This document shows positions 1 through 9,882 of a stretch of 64,000 bases of DNA, piece after piece (position 1 is the first letter of the stretch; every line of letters starts with the position of its first letter). Origin of the DNA: a marine gamma proteobacterium HTCC2143 (GTDB taxonomy: Bacteria > Pseudomonadota > Gammaproteobacteria > Pseudomonadales > Dasaniaceae). Below the pieces are notes generated by a model. That model was not told the DNA's origin, made no database searches, and saw only the letters and a list, made by a program, of their open reading frames with translations. Both the position numbers and the translations under genes were made by a program. Where the stretch lies: positions 124,001-188,000 of the forward strand of contig AAVT01000004.1 of assembly GCA_000169075.1 (NCBI GenBank), given 5' to 3'.

Positions 1-1
1 A

Positions 2-595
2 GACTTGGCGTTGATAGAAGTTAATCCGTTAGTGATTACCGATGAAGGTAATTTGCATTGCCTAGATGCCAAGCTGGGCGTCGATAGTAACGCTATGTAC
101 CGGCAACCAACGTTGAAGGAAATGCATGATCCTTCACAGGAAGATGCGCGCGAAGCACAAGCTGCCCAGTGGGAGCTGAATTATGTAGCATTGGACGGCA
201 ATATCGGCTGTATGGTTAACGGCGCTGGCCTGGCTATGGGAACCATGGATATTGTTAAGTTACATGGCGGTTCACCGGCCAATTTCCTCGATGTTGGCGG
301 CGGTGCGACAAAAGAGCGTGTATCTGAAGCGTTCAAGATTATTTTATCAGACGACACAGTCAAAGCAGTTTTGGTGAATATCTTCGGTGGTATCGTTCGT
401 TGCGATCTCATTGCCGAAGGTATTATCGGTGCAGTAGAAGAAGTTGGTGTTGAGGTTCCAGTGGTAGTTCGTCTCGAGGGGAACAATGCTGAGCTTGGAT
501 CAAAACTACTCGCTGAAAGCGGCTTGAACATTATTGCAGCTAACAGCTTAAAAGAAGCTGCCGATGCAGTGGTTAAAGCAGCGGAGGGCAAATAA
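2..595 (+). CDS. sucC: Succinate-CoA ligase (ADP-forming) beta subunit, C-terminal part
   Basis: This is the last half of SucC, the nucleotide-binding beta subunit of succinyl-CoA synthetase in the TCA cycle. The reading frame is open from base 2 and the 5' part lies outside the window. About 197 residues remain of the usual 388 or so. The visible part starts at the conserved EVNPLV segment of the ATP-grasp domain and continues into the CoA-ligase domain, with [10 protein letters not shown] and the VVRLEGNN segment before the C-terminus. The stop codon overlaps the sucD start by one base (TAATG), the standard translationally coupled sucCD arrangement. The two subunits form the cytoplasmic enzyme that interconverts succinyl-CoA and succinate with substrate-level phosphorylation. 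Confidence 0.97.
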   Translation, partial: DLALIEVNPLVITDEGNLHCLDAKLGVDSNAMYRQPTLKEMHDPSQEDAREAQAAQWELNYVALDGNIGCMVNGAGLAMGTMDIVKLHGGSPANFLDVGGGATKERVSEAFKIILSDDTVKAVLVNIFGGIVRCDLIAEGIIGAVEEVGVEVPVVVRLEGNNAELGSKLLAESGLNIIAANSLKEAADAVVKAAEGK

Positions 596-1470
596 TGAGT
601 ATTCTAATTGATAAAAACACAAAGGTAATCTGTCAGGGTTTTACCGGTTCCCAAGGTACCTTTCACTCTGAACAAGCTATTGCCTACGGTACGAAGATGG
701 TTGGGGGTGTTACTCCGGGTAAAGGCGGTCAGGAGCATTTAGGACTGCCGGTATTCAACACTGTCAGTGAAGCTGTAGAAGCCACCGGTGCCGATGCATC
801 AGTGATTTATGTTCCAGCTCCATTTTGTAAAGATTCAATTCTTGAAGCGGCAAACAGTGGTATTAAACTGATAGTTTGTATTACTGAGGGTATCCCAACG
901 TTGGATATGCTCGACTGCAAGGTTCGCTGTGATCAATTGGGTGTGCGCTTGATTGGGCCTAACTGTCCCGGTGTGATTACACCAGGAGAATGCAAAATCG
1001 GTATTATGCCGGGTCATATTCACCTTCCCGGGCGAGTTGGCATTGTGTCGCGTTCAGGTACCTTAACTTACGAGGCGGTAAAACAGACAACTGACGCCGG
1101 CTTTGGGCAGTCAACCTGTGTGGGTATTGGTGGCGATCCTATACCGGGTTCCAATTTTATCGATATTTTGGAGATGTTCCAGAATGATCCCGCGACAGAA
1201 GCGATTGTTATGATCGGTGAAATTGGTGGAACTGCAGAAGAAGAAGCTGCAGCCTACATAAAAGCTAATGTAACTAAGCCTGTTGTATCCTATATAGCCG
1301 GTGTCACTGCGCCTGCGGGTAAGCGTATGGGCCATGCGGGTGCTATTATTTCTGGCGGTAAAGGTACTGCCGATGAAAAGTTTGCAGCACTGCAAGATGC
1401 GGGTGTTAAAACCGTGCGTAGCTTGGCTGAAATCGGTGATGCATTGTCAGAACTGACAGGCTGGAAATAA
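595..1470 (+). CDS. sucD: Succinate-CoA ligase alpha subunit
   Basis: SucD, 291 residues, full length for the family. An N-terminal CoA-binding Rossmann domain carries the [12 protein letters not shown] segment. The C-terminal ligase domain contains the [13 protein letters not shown] motif, whose His247 is the residue that becomes phosphorylated during catalysis. It pairs with SucC to convert succinyl-CoA, ADP and phosphate to succinate, CoA and ATP. The ATG overlaps the sucC stop by one base, so the two subunits are probably made in equal amounts. A strong intrinsic terminator follows about 100 bases downstream and closes the operon. Confidence 0.98.
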   Translation: MSILIDKNTKVICQGFTGSQGTFHSEQAIAYGTKMVGGVTPGKGGQEHLGLPVFNTVSEAVEATGADASVIYVPAPFCKDSILEAANSGIKLIVCITEGIPTLDMLDCKVRCDQLGVRLIGPNCPGVITPGECKIGIMPGHIHLPGRVGIVSRSGTLTYEAVKQTTDAGFGQSTCVGIGGDPIPGSNFIDILEMFQNDPATEAIVMIGEIGGTAEEEAAAYIKANVTKPVVSYIAGVTAPAGKRMGHAGAIISGGKGTADEKFAALQDAGVKTVRSLAEIGDALSELTGWK

Positions 1471-1569
1471 GATAGTTTGTAGTGGGTATTTGCGCAACAG
1501 CAAGGGGTAAATAGACACAAAGTTATTGGCTTATACCCCGATTGTGTAAAATCAATCATCAATAATGAC

Positions 1570-1613
1570 AAGGCCCTTAACTAAACGTAAACGTTTAGAT
1601 AAGGGCCTTTTTT
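1570..1613 (+). terminator. Intrinsic terminator after sucD
   Basis: A long rho-independent terminator. The outer 10-bp stem AAGGCCCTTA/TAAGGGCCTT is perfect. Inside it, separated by one unpaired A on each side, lies a second perfect 8-bp stem CTAAACGT/ACGTTTAG closed by an AA loop. The structure runs into a T-tract. It ends the sucCD transcript and separates it from htpG. Confidence 0.92.
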
Positions 1614-1808
1614 ATTGCTGGAGAAATGTCGGTTAGTGTTTATTGTGCACCTAACTCCAATGACTGAAGCAGTGTCCGCCGCTCCAAGGTCTTATGCCTT
1701 TATAGGCATTCTGCGAATTAACTGTGCCTTAAAATGCTTGCTAGATCCGAAGACTGGTTGAACACAGAAATCGAAAAATAAGCGTATTCCCTTTGTCTTA
1801 TATCTACC

Positions 1809-1837
1809 CTTGAAATTGTTACTACACGCCCCCATAT
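1809..1837 (+). promoter_or_regulatory. Sigma-32 (heat shock) promoter for htpG
   Basis: CTTGAAA at 1809-1815 and CCCCATAT at 1830-1837 are separated by 14 bases. This matches the sigma-32 consensus (CTTGAAA, 11-16 bases, CCCCATnT) at every defined position. It lies 85 bases upstream of the htpG start, in the right orientation. Heat-shock sigma-factor control of htpG is established in enterobacteria, so this is a confident assignment from sequence, untested here. Confidence 0.9.
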
Positions 1838-1922
1838 CGGCTATGTCTCGAGAGTGATAATACCAATATAAGCAGTGATTACTCTCATATATTGAACATC
1901 AGATGGCAGGAGATCATAAGTA

Positions 1923-3851
1923 ATGACGACAGCAACGAGTAAAGAAACGCTAGGCTTCCAGACTGAAGCAAAGCAATTACTGCAGTTAATGATTCACTCT
2001 CTTTATAGTAATAAAGAAATATTCTTGCGGGAGCTGATATCTAATGCCTCCGATGCCGCGGACAAGTTGCGCTTCGAAGCCTTGGCTGACGGTACGTTAT
2101 ATGAAAATGATCCTGAGTTGAAGATAACCATTACGTTCGATCAAGAGGCCAAGACACTTAGTATCTCGGACAACGGTATTGGGATGTCGAAGGACGATGT
2201 TATTTCGCATTTGGGAACGATAGCTAAATCGGGAACTGCAGAGTTTTTGGGCCGCTTAAGTGGCGACGAGAAGAAAGACTCACAGTTGATTGGTCAATTC
2301 GGAGTCGGCTTCTACTCCGCCTTTATTGTTGCCGACAGAGTAGAGGTGCTGACTCGTCGCGCCGGGCTGGAGCCCTCAGAAGGTATTCATTGGGAGTCTG
2401 AAGGAGAGGCTGAGTTTAGTGTTGAGAGTATAGAGAAAGCAGACCGCGGAACAACTGTGATCCTTCACTTAAGAGAAGACAGCGCTGATTTTGCGGACAA
2501 CTGGCGTATTCGGTCGGTTGTTAAGAAGTATTCGGATCACATTGCCATACCGGTATTAATGGAAAAGCAAGCAACACCGGACTACGACGACGAAGGCAAA
2601 GAAAAGCCCGTTGAGGAAAACACGACGCCTGAGTTTGAAGCCGTCAACGATGCGACGGCATTGTGGACGCGGTCGAGAAGTGAAGTTACCGATGAGGAAT
2701 ACATAGAATTTTATAAGCATGTTTCCCATGACTTTGAAGACCCTCTGAGTTGGACTCACAACAAGGTAGAAGGCAAGCTGGAATACAATAGTTTGCTGTA
2801 TGTGCCGAAGAAAGCACCGTTTGATATGTGGAATCGGGAGGCAAGTCGCGGACTTAAGCTTTATGTTCAACGCACCTTTATCATGGATGATGCGGAGCAG
2901 TTTTTGCCATTGTATCTGCGCTTTATTAAGGGTGTGATTGATTCGAATGATCTGTCTTTGAATGTCTCGCGAGAGATTCTTCAGCAAGACCCTGCTGTGG
3001 ATTCAATGAAAAGTGCGGTGACTAAAAGAGTATTAGATACGCTGTCAAAAATTGCGAAAAATGATAGCGAAAAGTATCAGTTATTTTGGGACCAATTTGG
3101 GCAGGTTTTAAAAGAAGGACCGGCAGAGGATTTTTCTAACAAGGAAAAGATCGCCAAATTGCTGCGATTTGCTTCAACCCATACAAACTCGGATGTTCAA
3201 AGCAATTCTCTGGAAGATTATGTTGGTCGGATGAAAGAAGGGCAGGATAAAATTTATTATGTTGCTGCTGAAAACTTCACTACCGGAAGTAATAGTCCCC
3301 ATCTGGAAGTTTTCCGTAAGAAAGATATAGAAGTTCTGGTTTTTTATGATCGAATTGACGAGTGGTTGATGGGTCATATGATGGACTTCGACGGTAAGCA
3401 ATTTCAGGATGTCGGCAAAGGGGAATTAAACCTGGGTGATTTGGAAGGTGAGGACGATAAAAAAGAGAAAGAAAAGCTCGAGACGGAAAACAAAGATCTT
3501 ATTGAACGTGTGAAAAAGGTTTTGGGAGAAAAAATTGATTCTGTTCGAGTGACCAATCGGTTAACAGATTCACCCGCATGTTTAGTGGTTGGTGAAGATG
3601 ATATGGGCGCTCAGATGCGACGGATTATGGAGCAGGCTGGGCAGGCAATGCCTGAGAGTAAGCCTATTCTCGAGTTGAACCCGGAGCACTCATTGGTGAA
3701 AAAATTGGATCAGGAGAGCGATGAGGACCGTTTTGCTGATTTAGTCGATATTTTGTTTGACCAGTCGACATTAGCAGAAGGTGGTCAGCTTGACGACCCC
3801 GCGGCCTATGTTCATCGGTTGAACAAGTTGATACTTGATTTGAGTAAATAA
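1923..3851 (+). CDS. htpG: Molecular chaperone HtpG (Hsp90)
   Basis: HtpG, the bacterial Hsp90, 642 residues. The N-terminal GHKL ATPase domain shows the family motifs in order: the [14 protein letters not shown] helix with the catalytic Glu region, [14 protein letters not shown] and the [11 protein letters not shown] lid/glycine segment. The middle domain (about residues 230-500) and the C-terminal dimerisation domain follow. A charged run around the [16 protein letters not shown] segment lies in the C-terminal half. The ATG has an AGGAG ribosome site about 12 bases upstream. It folds or remodels client proteins in the cytoplasm. It stands alone as a transcription unit behind a sigma-32 promoter. 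Confidence 0.98.
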   Translation: MTTATSKETLGFQTEAKQLLQLMIHSLYSNKEIFLRELISNASDAADKLRFEALADGTLYENDPELKITITFDQEAKTLSISDNGIGMSKDDVISHLGTIAKSGTAEFLGRLSGDEKKDSQLIGQFGVGFYSAFIVADRVEVLTRRAGLEPSEGIHWESEGEAEFSVESIEKADRGTTVILHLREDSADFADNWRIRSVVKKYSDHIAIPVLMEKQATPDYDDEGKEKPVEENTTPEFEAVNDATALWTRSRSEVTDEEYIEFYKHVSHDFEDPLSWTHNKVEGKLEYNSLLYVPKKAPFDMWNREASRGLKLYVQRTFIMDDAEQFLPLYLRFIKGVIDSNDLSLNVSREILQQDPAVDSMKSAVTKRVLDTLSKIAKNDSEKYQLFWDQFGQVLKEGPAEDFSNKEKIAKLLRFASTHTNSDVQSNSLEDYVGRMKEGQDKIYYVAAENFTTGSNSPHLEVFRKKDIEVLVFYDRIDEWLMGHMMDFDGKQFQDVGKGELNLGDLEGEDDKKEKEKLETENKDLIERVKKVLGEKIDSVRVTNRLTDSPACLVVGEDDMGAQMRRIMEQAGQAMPESKPILELNPEHSLVKKLDQESDEDRFADLVDILFDQSTLAEGGQLDDPAAYVHRLNKLILDLSK

Positions 3852-3982
3852 TCGATCGTTGGTGATTGTTGGACTAAAGTGTCACTGTTATGTGGAATTT
3901 AGATGCTGGAGTGTCCCTCTGTTGAGGCCTCCTTGTACTTGTGACAGTGGCACGGAAGATCAAATATAAAGGCTGATATGCA

Positions 3983-4999
3983 GTGACTCAATATCATCAG
4001 ATTACCGTGCTTGGTGGAGGCAGTTTTGGGACTACTATTGCCAACATTATGGCGGACAACGGCCATCGGGTGTGTTTGTGGTTGCGCAATCAAGCTCGGG
4101 CTGATGAAATTAATTGTGACCATGTAAATAGCGCCTATTTACCTGACTATCACCTCAATCATGCTCTCAAAGCTAGTACCGACCTGAAAGCTGCGGTCAC
4201 TGGCTGCGACATTATTTTTATGGCGGTCCCCAGTAAATCCTCCAGAGCAGTCGCTGCTGAAGTGTCGGCGTATCTTGCAGATAATGTCATTGTGGTAAGT
4301 ACGACAAAAGGAATAGAGCACGATAGTTTTAAAATGATGAGCGAGGTCTTGGCAGAAGAAATTCCCGGCGCCCGAATAGGCGTTCTTAGTGGACCGAATC
4401 TAGCCAGTGAGATTGCTGCTAAACAGCTGACTGCGACTGTCATCGCCAGCTGTGATGAAGATCTAAACACAACGATACAAGCCTTATTACATTCCGGAAC
4501 TTTCCGCGTTTATGCCAGTGCTGATGTATTAGGTGTAGAGCTTGGCGGTGCGCTAAAAAATGTTTACGCGATCATGGCAGGTATGGCTGCAGCGATGGGT
4601 ATCGGACAAAATACCATCAGTATGTTGATGACGCGGAGTCTGGCTGAAATGAGTCGCTTTGCGGTTCAGAAAGGTGCTGACCCGATGACTTTTTTAGGCC
4701 TGTCAGGCGTTGGAGATCTTATCGCTACCTGCATGTCTCCTCTCAGTAGAAATTATCAGGTCGGTTTTGAGCTGGGCAACGGCAAAGAGTTAGAAGATAT
4801 TATCGCTGATCTTGGGCAGGTTGCAGAGGGCGTCAATACGCTACAGATACTAAAGCGACAAGCTGACGAGCTGGGTGTATACATGCCTCTGGTCAATGGC
4901 CTCTATGACATCATTTACACCCCTAAGTCGATCACGGAGGTTATTGGTAGTCTGATGTTCGCAGAGCAAAGTAGGGATGTTGAATTTACGATTAAATAA
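3983..4999 (+). CDS. gpsA: Glycerol-3-phosphate dehydrogenase [NAD(P)+]
   Basis: GpsA, 338 residues, reduces dihydroxyacetone phosphate to sn-glycerol 3-phosphate for phospholipid synthesis. The N-terminal Rossmann motif is GGGSFGTTIA. The catalytic domain carries the substrate-site lysine in the ELGGALKNVYAIMAG segment and the GLSGVGDLIATC motif. The start is GTG at 3983; an upstream ATG is out of frame and meets a stop at once. The coding region ends 11 bases before sixA, so the two genes are probably cotranscribed, as in many gammaproteobacteria. Confidence 0.97.
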   Translation: MTQYHQITVLGGGSFGTTIANIMADNGHRVCLWLRNQARADEINCDHVNSAYLPDYHLNHALKASTDLKAAVTGCDIIFMAVPSKSSRAVAAEVSAYLADNVIVVSTTKGIEHDSFKMMSEVLAEEIPGARIGVLSGPNLASEIAAKQLTATVIASCDEDLNTTIQALLHSGTFRVYASADVLGVELGGALKNVYAIMAGMAAAMGIGQNTISMLMTRSLAEMSRFAVQKGADPMTFLGLSGVGDLIATCMSPLSRNYQVGFELGNGKELEDIIADLGQVAEGVNTLQILKRQADELGVYMPLVNGLYDIIYTPKSITEVIGSLMFAEQSRDVEFTIK

Positions 5000-5010
5000 A
5001 CGGAGCTGTA

Positions 5011-5493
5011 ATGAAAGTTGTTGTTATACGGCATGGTGAGGCAGAAACGAATGCCGTTAGTGACCAGGCTCGGAATTTAACTGACTACGGTCGCGCTCAG
5101 GCAGGTTTAGCCGGTGAATGCCTTAGACGTTGGTCGATAGAGTTCGACCAAGTATGGGTGAGTCCGTATTTGCGAACAATACAAACGGCTGATGCAGTTT
5201 TGCAAGCATTTCAAGGCATATCCATCCATCGAGAAGAAACGTCCCTTTTGACACCGGATGCACCCGCAGAGAAGGTTGTCGATCGGATCGCGGAAATACC
5301 TGATTGCAACTTATTAATTGTAAGTCATCAGCCCCTGGTGAGCGGGTTGGTGGGTATTTTCGAATATGCAGACCCCAGAAGAGGGCCGCCAATGTCTCCC
5401 GCCAGTATGGTTTTGCTCACGGCAGAGACAATTTTGGCGGGTTGTTGTCGATTAGAGTGGACGAAACACGCACCCTACGAACACCAGTCTTAG
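5011..5493 (+). CDS. sixA: Phosphohistidine phosphatase SixA
   Basis: SixA, 160 residues, a small histidine-phosphatase-superfamily enzyme. The RHG catalytic motif is at residues 7-9 ([10 protein letters not shown]), with His8 the nucleophile. The second catalytic histidine lies in the [13 protein letters not shown] segment. SixA removes phosphate from histidine-containing phosphotransfer proteins; in E. coli it acts in the nitrogen phosphotransferase system. It follows gpsA by 11 bases. Its 3' end overlaps the convergent folE stop by four bases. Confidence 0.93.
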   Translation: MKVVVIRHGEAETNAVSDQARNLTDYGRAQAGLAGECLRRWSIEFDQVWVSPYLRTIQTADAVLQAFQGISIHREETSLLTPDAPAEKVVDRIAEIPDCNLLIVSHQPLVSGLVGIFEYADPRRGPPMSPASMVLLTAETILAGCCRLEWTKHAPYEHQS

Positions 5494-6095
5494 CGGACGT
5501 TTACCAGCGATAAAAATTCAGCTCGAGTTTTGTCATTGTCGCGAAAGCAACCCAGTAACGACGAGGTGCGCATTACGGAATTTTGTTTTTGAACGCCTCG
5601 CATCATCATACACATATGTTTGGCTTCAATAATAACCCCTACACCTGCCGCCCCGGTAATATCCATAACAGACCTAGCTATTTGGGTAGTCAGGCTTTCC
5701 TGAATCTGCAAACGACGCGCATACATGTCGACAATTCTGGCAACTTTTGAGAGCCCCAAAACTTTACCACCCGGTATATAGGCCACATGGCACTTGCCGA
5801 TAAAAGGCAGTACGTGATGTTCGCACATCGAGTAAAGCTCAATGTCGGATACCAGAACCATTTCACTCGCATCGGACTCAAAGAGTGCTCCATTGACGAT
5901 TTCCTCAACGGTCTGGTTATAACCGTGCGTCAGGAACTTCATCGCCTTGGCGGCTCGCTTTGGCGTATCGAGAAGTCCGTCTCGGCTCAGATCTTCACCA
6001 ATACCATCAATAATAGTGGCATAGGCTGACTCCATAGTCTCGATATTATCGTCAGGTACATTGTCTTCTTTGCTTGTAGTAATAGGTTGTCCCAC
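5490..6095 (-). CDS. folE: GTP cyclohydrolase I
   Basis: FolE, 201 residues, converts GTP to 7,8-dihydroneopterin triphosphate, the first step of folate and pterin synthesis. The zinc-binding CEHHVLPF motif and the following GKCHVAYIP segment are intact, as is the C-terminal TRAEFL tail region. The start is GTG, with GGAG six bases upstream. The first 20 or so residues are a poorly conserved extension. The gene converges on sixA with a four-base overlap of stop codons and diverges from prmB across about 225 bases. Confidence 0.96.
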   Translation of the reverse strand: MGQPITTSKEDNVPDDNIETMESAYATIIDGIGEDLSRDGLLDTPKRAAKAMKFLTHGYNQTVEEIVNGALFESDASEMVLVSDIELYSMCEHHVLPFIGKCHVAYIPGGKVLGLSKVARIVDMYARRLQIQESLTTQIARSVMDITGAAGVGVIIEAKHMCMMMRGVQKQNSVMRTSSLLGCFRDNDKTRAEFLSLVNVR

Positions 6096-6320
6096 ATTGG
6101 CTCCGGTTTAGGTTGAAGAAGGGATATGGCCAGTTCGTGGATAATACCAGATCGCTGGGTTTAAAAGAAAGTACGACGCTAGTATTAAATTGGATCAAAG
6201 AACAGGTAGTATGTTTGTTTTTGGCCTATTCACTGCGATACGCAACGATTACGTCAGCCTCCTTTTGGGCGCTGTGTCTTGAGTATCAACGCCTCAATCA
6301 ACGACCTACACGGATACTCT

Positions 6321-7256
6321 ATGGACGCCAATACACCCACACATCAACAATTGACAACACTGAGGGACTATATTCGATGGGCAGTATCGCGATTTCATCA
6401 AGAAAATATTTATTTTGGTCACGGTACCGATAATGCACTGGACGAATCGGTGGCACTGGTGCTTTACAGTGTTGGTATACCTGCGGGCAGTGAAAATGAA
6501 TTATTAGACGCTAAACTGACCCTATCGGAAAGAATTGCGCTATTGGCGCTAATCGAAAGGCGGGTCCAAGAGCGAATTCCCCTGCCTTATCTCACGGGTG
6601 AGGCTTGGTTCGCTGGTTTACTGTTTAAGGTAGATAATCGCGTTCTTATCCCTCGTTCACCGATTGCTGAGTTGATCGAGGTAGGCTTTGAGCCCTGGCT
6701 TCAACATCAAGAAGTCTTTGAGATCCTTGATTTGTGCAGTGGTGGGGGTTGTATTGGTATTGCCTGCGCCCATTATTTCGAAGAGGCGCAGGTGAGCCTG
6801 GTAGATCTGTCGGCGCCGGCTCTTCAGGTTGCTGTTGAGAATATACAGCGCTTTGAATTGCCGCACCGCGTGTCTGTTATCCAGTCGGATCTTTTCACGG
6901 GTTTGGTGGGACGGACATACCAATTAATTGTTGCTAACCCTCCCTATGTGGATGGGGTGGATCTCCAAACAATGCCGGCAGAATATCACCATGAGCCACA
7001 GTTGGCGCTGGGTTCAGGTGATGACGGACTCGACATAACGCGGCGGATTTTACAGCAATCTGCTGATTATCTGACCGAAGAAGGTATATTGGTTGTCGAG
7101 GTAGGTAATAGTGGTGTTGCCTTAGAACAGGCTTTCGCGGAGGTTCCTTTTACCTGGATCGAATTCGAGCGAGGAGGCCATGGTGTCTTCGTCTTTACCA
7201 GGGCGGAACTGATGCAATATCACTCACACTTTGCTCTGACGAAGCTGCCGGAATAA
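6321..7256 (+). CDS. prmB: 50S ribosomal protein L3 N5-glutamine methyltransferase
   Basis: PrmB, about 311 residues from the ATG at 6321, which matches the E. coli length. A TTG 14 codons upstream is in frame but has no ribosome site. It is an N5-glutamine methyltransferase: SAM-binding DLCSGGGCIGIA, then the VANPPYVD catalytic motif that holds the glutamine amide of L3. The family pairs a short helical N-terminal domain with the C-terminal Rossmann fold, as seen here. In gammaproteobacteria prmB commonly precedes aroC, the next gene here. Ribosome assembly is the likely role. Confidence 0.93.
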   Translation: MDANTPTHQQLTTLRDYIRWAVSRFHQENIYFGHGTDNALDESVALVLYSVGIPAGSENELLDAKLTLSERIALLALIERRVQERIPLPYLTGEAWFAGLLFKVDNRVLIPRSPIAELIEVGFEPWLQHQEVFEILDLCSGGGCIGIACAHYFEEAQVSLVDLSAPALQVAVENIQRFELPHRVSVIQSDLFTGLVGRTYQLIVANPPYVDGVDLQTMPAEYHHEPQLALGSGDDGLDITRRILQQSADYLTEEGILVVEVGNSGVALEQAFAEVPFTWIEFERGGHGVFVFTRAELMQYHSHFALTKLPE

Positions 7257-7368
7257 CGTATAATTAGGCAACGCGCTCAGGTTGAGATGCTGTTATTAAT
7301 GTTGTCGAGTGGACCGACGGGTAATTGGCCTGATCAACCACATCGGCTCTTTTATTCAGGAATGTTAG

Positions 7369-8466
7369 ATGTCAGGAAATACCATAGGAAAACTCTTCAC
7401 GGTTACCAGCTTTGGCGAAAGCCATGGTAAGGCGTTGGGTTGTGTCGTTGATGGCTGCCCCCCTGGTCTGGAAATAGATGAGCAGGATTTACAAATTGAT
7501 CTTGACCGCCGTAAACCTGGGACGTCGCGGTTTACAACACAGCGGCGGGAAAGTGACGAAATAAAAATCTTATCGGGAGTCTTTGAGGGCAGAACTACGG
7601 GTACCTCAATTGGTCTACTGATAGAAAATACCGATCAACGTTCTAAAGATTATTCAAAAATTAAAGATCGCTTTCGTCCCATGCATGCTGATTATACGTA
7701 TGCACAAAAATACGGTGAGCGTGATTATCGAGGTGGTGGCCGATCTTCTGCACGAGAGACAGCAATGCGTGTGGCCGCAGGTGCGATTGCGAAGAAGTAT
7801 CTGCGCCAGCAAGGGATAACTGTGCGTGGTTATTTGTCCCAGCTTGGTCCCATCGAGATTGAAACTGTTGACTGGGATGTGGTGGAAACCAATCCGTTCT
7901 TTTCCCCCGACAGTAGCAAAATAAGTGAAATGGAAGATTACATGAACCGGCTGCGCAAAAGCGGTGACTCGGTCGGCGCAAAAATTACTGTTGTCGCCAC
8001 TGGTGTTATGCCGGGATTGGGCGAACCTGTGTTTGACCGACTTGATGCCGACATTGCCCATGCGATGATGGGCATTAATGCCGTCAAAGGTGTTGAAATA
8101 GGCGCCGGTTTTGATTGCGTTCATCAGAAAGGCAGTGATCATCGCGATGAATTAACACCAAATGGCTTCAAGTCGAACAATGCGGGAGGTGTATTGGGAG
8201 GCATTTCCAGCGGCCAGGACGTAGTCGCTCACCTAGCGTTAAAGCCCACATCGAGTATCCTTATTCCCGGAGAAACAGTTGACGTCGACGGCAATGCCAC
8301 CGATGTTATCACTACGGGTCGCCACGATCCCTGTGTAGGCATTCGGGCGACACCAATTGCCGAGGCTATGATGGCTTTAGTGCTGATGGACCATTTACTT
8401 CGCCATCGTGGCCAAAACGCTGACGTACGCAGTCCGACACCGGTAATTCCCGCGAGTAATCAATAA
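7369..8466 (+). CDS. aroC: Chorismate synthase
   Basis: AroC, 365 residues, makes chorismate from 5-enolpyruvylshikimate 3-phosphate using reduced FMN. The three signature regions are present: [18 protein letters not shown] near the N-terminus, the [12 protein letters not shown] segment around residue 125, and the C-terminal [17 protein letters not shown] region. The chorismate it makes feeds folate synthesis through pabB, also in this window. A gap of 112 bases separates it from prmB, so it may have its own promoter. moaC follows after 27 bases. Confidence 0.98.
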   Translation: MSGNTIGKLFTVTSFGESHGKALGCVVDGCPPGLEIDEQDLQIDLDRRKPGTSRFTTQRRESDEIKILSGVFEGRTTGTSIGLLIENTDQRSKDYSKIKDRFRPMHADYTYAQKYGERDYRGGGRSSARETAMRVAAGAIAKKYLRQQGITVRGYLSQLGPIEIETVDWDVVETNPFFSPDSSKISEMEDYMNRLRKSGDSVGAKITVVATGVMPGLGEPVFDRLDADIAHAMMGINAVKGVEIGAGFDCVHQKGSDHRDELTPNGFKSNNAGGVLGGISSGQDVVAHLALKPTSSILIPGETVDVDGNATDVITTGRHDPCVGIRATPIAEAMMALVLMDHLLRHRGQNADVRSPTPVIPASNQ

Positions 8467-8493
8467 AGAACTGGTAACGGATAAACGATATTT

Positions 8494-8991
8494 ATGAACG
8501 ATCTCACTCACATCAATGAAGCCGGTCAGGCGGAAATGGTCGATGTTACTGATAAAGCGGTAACTCAGCGGGTAGCAACGGCTGAAGCGACAGTCACCAT
8601 GAAGCCTGAGACCTTGAAATTAATAATTGAAGGAGGCCATAAAAAAGGCGATGTTTTTGGTGTCGCTCGTCTTGCAGGAGTGCAAGCTGCAAAGAAATGC
8701 GCAGAGTTGATCCCACTGTGTCATCCCTTACTTTTATCATCGATTAAGCTGGATATACAGGCAGACGAAGCGAACAGTCGAGTGGTGATTCGGGCTACCT
8801 GCAAGTTGGCAGGTCAGACGGGTGTAGAAATGGAGGCACTTACTGCTGCGTCTGTGGCCGGTTTAACCATTTACGACATGTGTAAAGCTGTTGACAAAGG
8901 TATGGTTATTGGCAATGTTCAATTATTGGAAAAACTCGGAGGCAAGTCTGGAAGTTGGCAGGGTGTCTCTGTAGTAGAAGGCAAATTATAA
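8494..8991 (+). CDS. moaC: Cyclic pyranopterin monophosphate synthase
   Basis: MoaC, 165 residues, completes conversion of the 3',8-cyclo-GTP intermediate to cyclic pyranopterin monophosphate in molybdenum cofactor synthesis. Recognised by the conserved central block [13 protein letters not shown] and the [20 protein letters not shown] segment, which form the active site in the hexameric enzyme. The ATG lies 27 bases after aroC. The stop codon overlaps the moaD start by one base. moaA and moaB are not in the window, so the first step must be encoded elsewhere. Confidence 0.97.
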   Translation: MNDLTHINEAGQAEMVDVTDKAVTQRVATAEATVTMKPETLKLIIEGGHKKGDVFGVARLAGVQAAKKCAELIPLCHPLLLSSIKLDIQADEANSRVVIRATCKLAGQTGVEMEALTAASVAGLTIYDMCKAVDKGMVIGNVQLLEKLGGKSGSWQGVSVVEGKL

Positions 8992-9245
8992 TGGTGCAAG
9001 TCATGTTTTTCTCGCTAATTCGAGAGCGGCTTGATACCGATAAGTTGTCGTTAAGTTTACCCATGCCGGGAATGACCTTGCTAGCATTCACCGAACACCT
9101 AATTGATACGCATGATGCTCATTGGCGAGAGGTGTTAACTTCAGCCAATATCATCAAGTCCGTTAATCAGCGCGTTGTTGATAATGATTGCTGTCTGTCT
9201 GATGGCGACGAGATTGCCTTCTTTCCGCCCGTTACCGGAGGATAG
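8991..9245 (+). CDS. moaD: Molybdopterin synthase sulfur carrier subunit MoaD
   Basis: MoaD, 84 residues from the ATG that overlaps the moaC stop. It is a ubiquitin-fold sulfur carrier whose C-terminal Gly-Gly (VTGG) is thiocarboxylated and inserted into the MoaE active site. The C-terminal FFPPVTGG is the family hallmark. In-frame starts further upstream lie inside moaC and were discounted. moaE starts 11 bases later. The MoaD-MoaE heterotetramer adds the dithiolene sulfurs to cyclic pyranopterin monophosphate. Confidence 0.95.
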   Translation: MVQVMFFSLIRERLDTDKLSLSLPMPGMTLLAFTEHLIDTHDAHWREVLTSANIIKSVNQRVVDNDCCLSDGDEIAFFPPVTGG

Positions 9246-9255
9246 GATCAATAAA

Positions 9256-9729
9256 ATGAATCTTGATAACATGTCAGTAAGCGTTCAGCAGCAGGACTTC
9301 GATGTTAGTGCAGAACTTCGCCGGTTGAGGGATCAGTCGGCGCAGGTCGGCGCGGTTGCCAGTTTTGTTGGAGTCGTGCGAGATATTAATGATAGTCAAA
9401 CGGTCTCCGTCTTAGAACTTGAGCATTACCCCGGAATGACAGAACAATCAATCGCCGACATTATTATAATGGCCGGGGAGCGATGGCAGCTTGTAGGGGC
9501 AAGGGTTATCCATCGGGTGGGGAAATTATTGCCCACCGACCAAATTGTATTAGTAGCTGTGACTAGTAGGCATCGCGGGGATGCTTTTGCTGCCTGTGAA
9601 TTTATCATGGACTACTTAAAAACCCGTGCACCTTTTTGGAAGAAGGAACAGACGGAGGAGGGTGCTCGATGGCTTGATGCACGCAGTGCTGATCAGGCCG
9701 CCGTCGATAGATGGGAGCAATCTGATTAG
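9256..9729 (+). CDS. moaE: Molybdopterin synthase catalytic subunit MoaE
   Basis: MoaE, 157 residues from the ATG at 9256, which has AGGAT upstream. The frame is open further upstream inside moaD but those starts would give an aberrant N-terminus. Conserved features are FVGVVRD near residue 40, the RHRGDAFAAC segment, and the KTRAPFWKKE motif with the catalytic lysine region. It converts cyclic pyranopterin monophosphate to molybdopterin with MoaD. It is the last gene of the moaCDE cluster. The cofactor is needed by the molybdenum hydroxylase at 37.6-40.3 kb. Confidence 0.95.
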   Translation: MNLDNMSVSVQQQDFDVSAELRRLRDQSAQVGAVASFVGVVRDINDSQTVSVLELEHYPGMTEQSIADIIIMAGERWQLVGARVIHRVGKLLPTDQIVLVAVTSRHRGDAFAACEFIMDYLKTRAPFWKKEQTEEGARWLDARSADQAAVDRWEQSD

Positions 9730-9882
9730 CATGCTTTGAATGAAGTCGGTTAATTATCGACGAATTATAGGCTTTCGATAATAGTGCTCGACTCATATTT
9801 ATCATATTGATAGAGTACGCGACCAATTCGCTTGATTAATAACGAGCGGTATTTTTAATAACAATTTGTTGTAAGGTGGTTT

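Noticed and set aside
2556..2987. 143-codon open frame antisense to htpG
   Set aside because: It lies wholly within a strong HtpG coding region, has no ribosome site and shows the shadow composition of an opposite frame.
3879..3953. Imperfect inverted repeat between htpG and gpsA
   Set aside because: Ten bases with one mismatch separated by about 55 bases and no T-tract; not convincing as a terminator.
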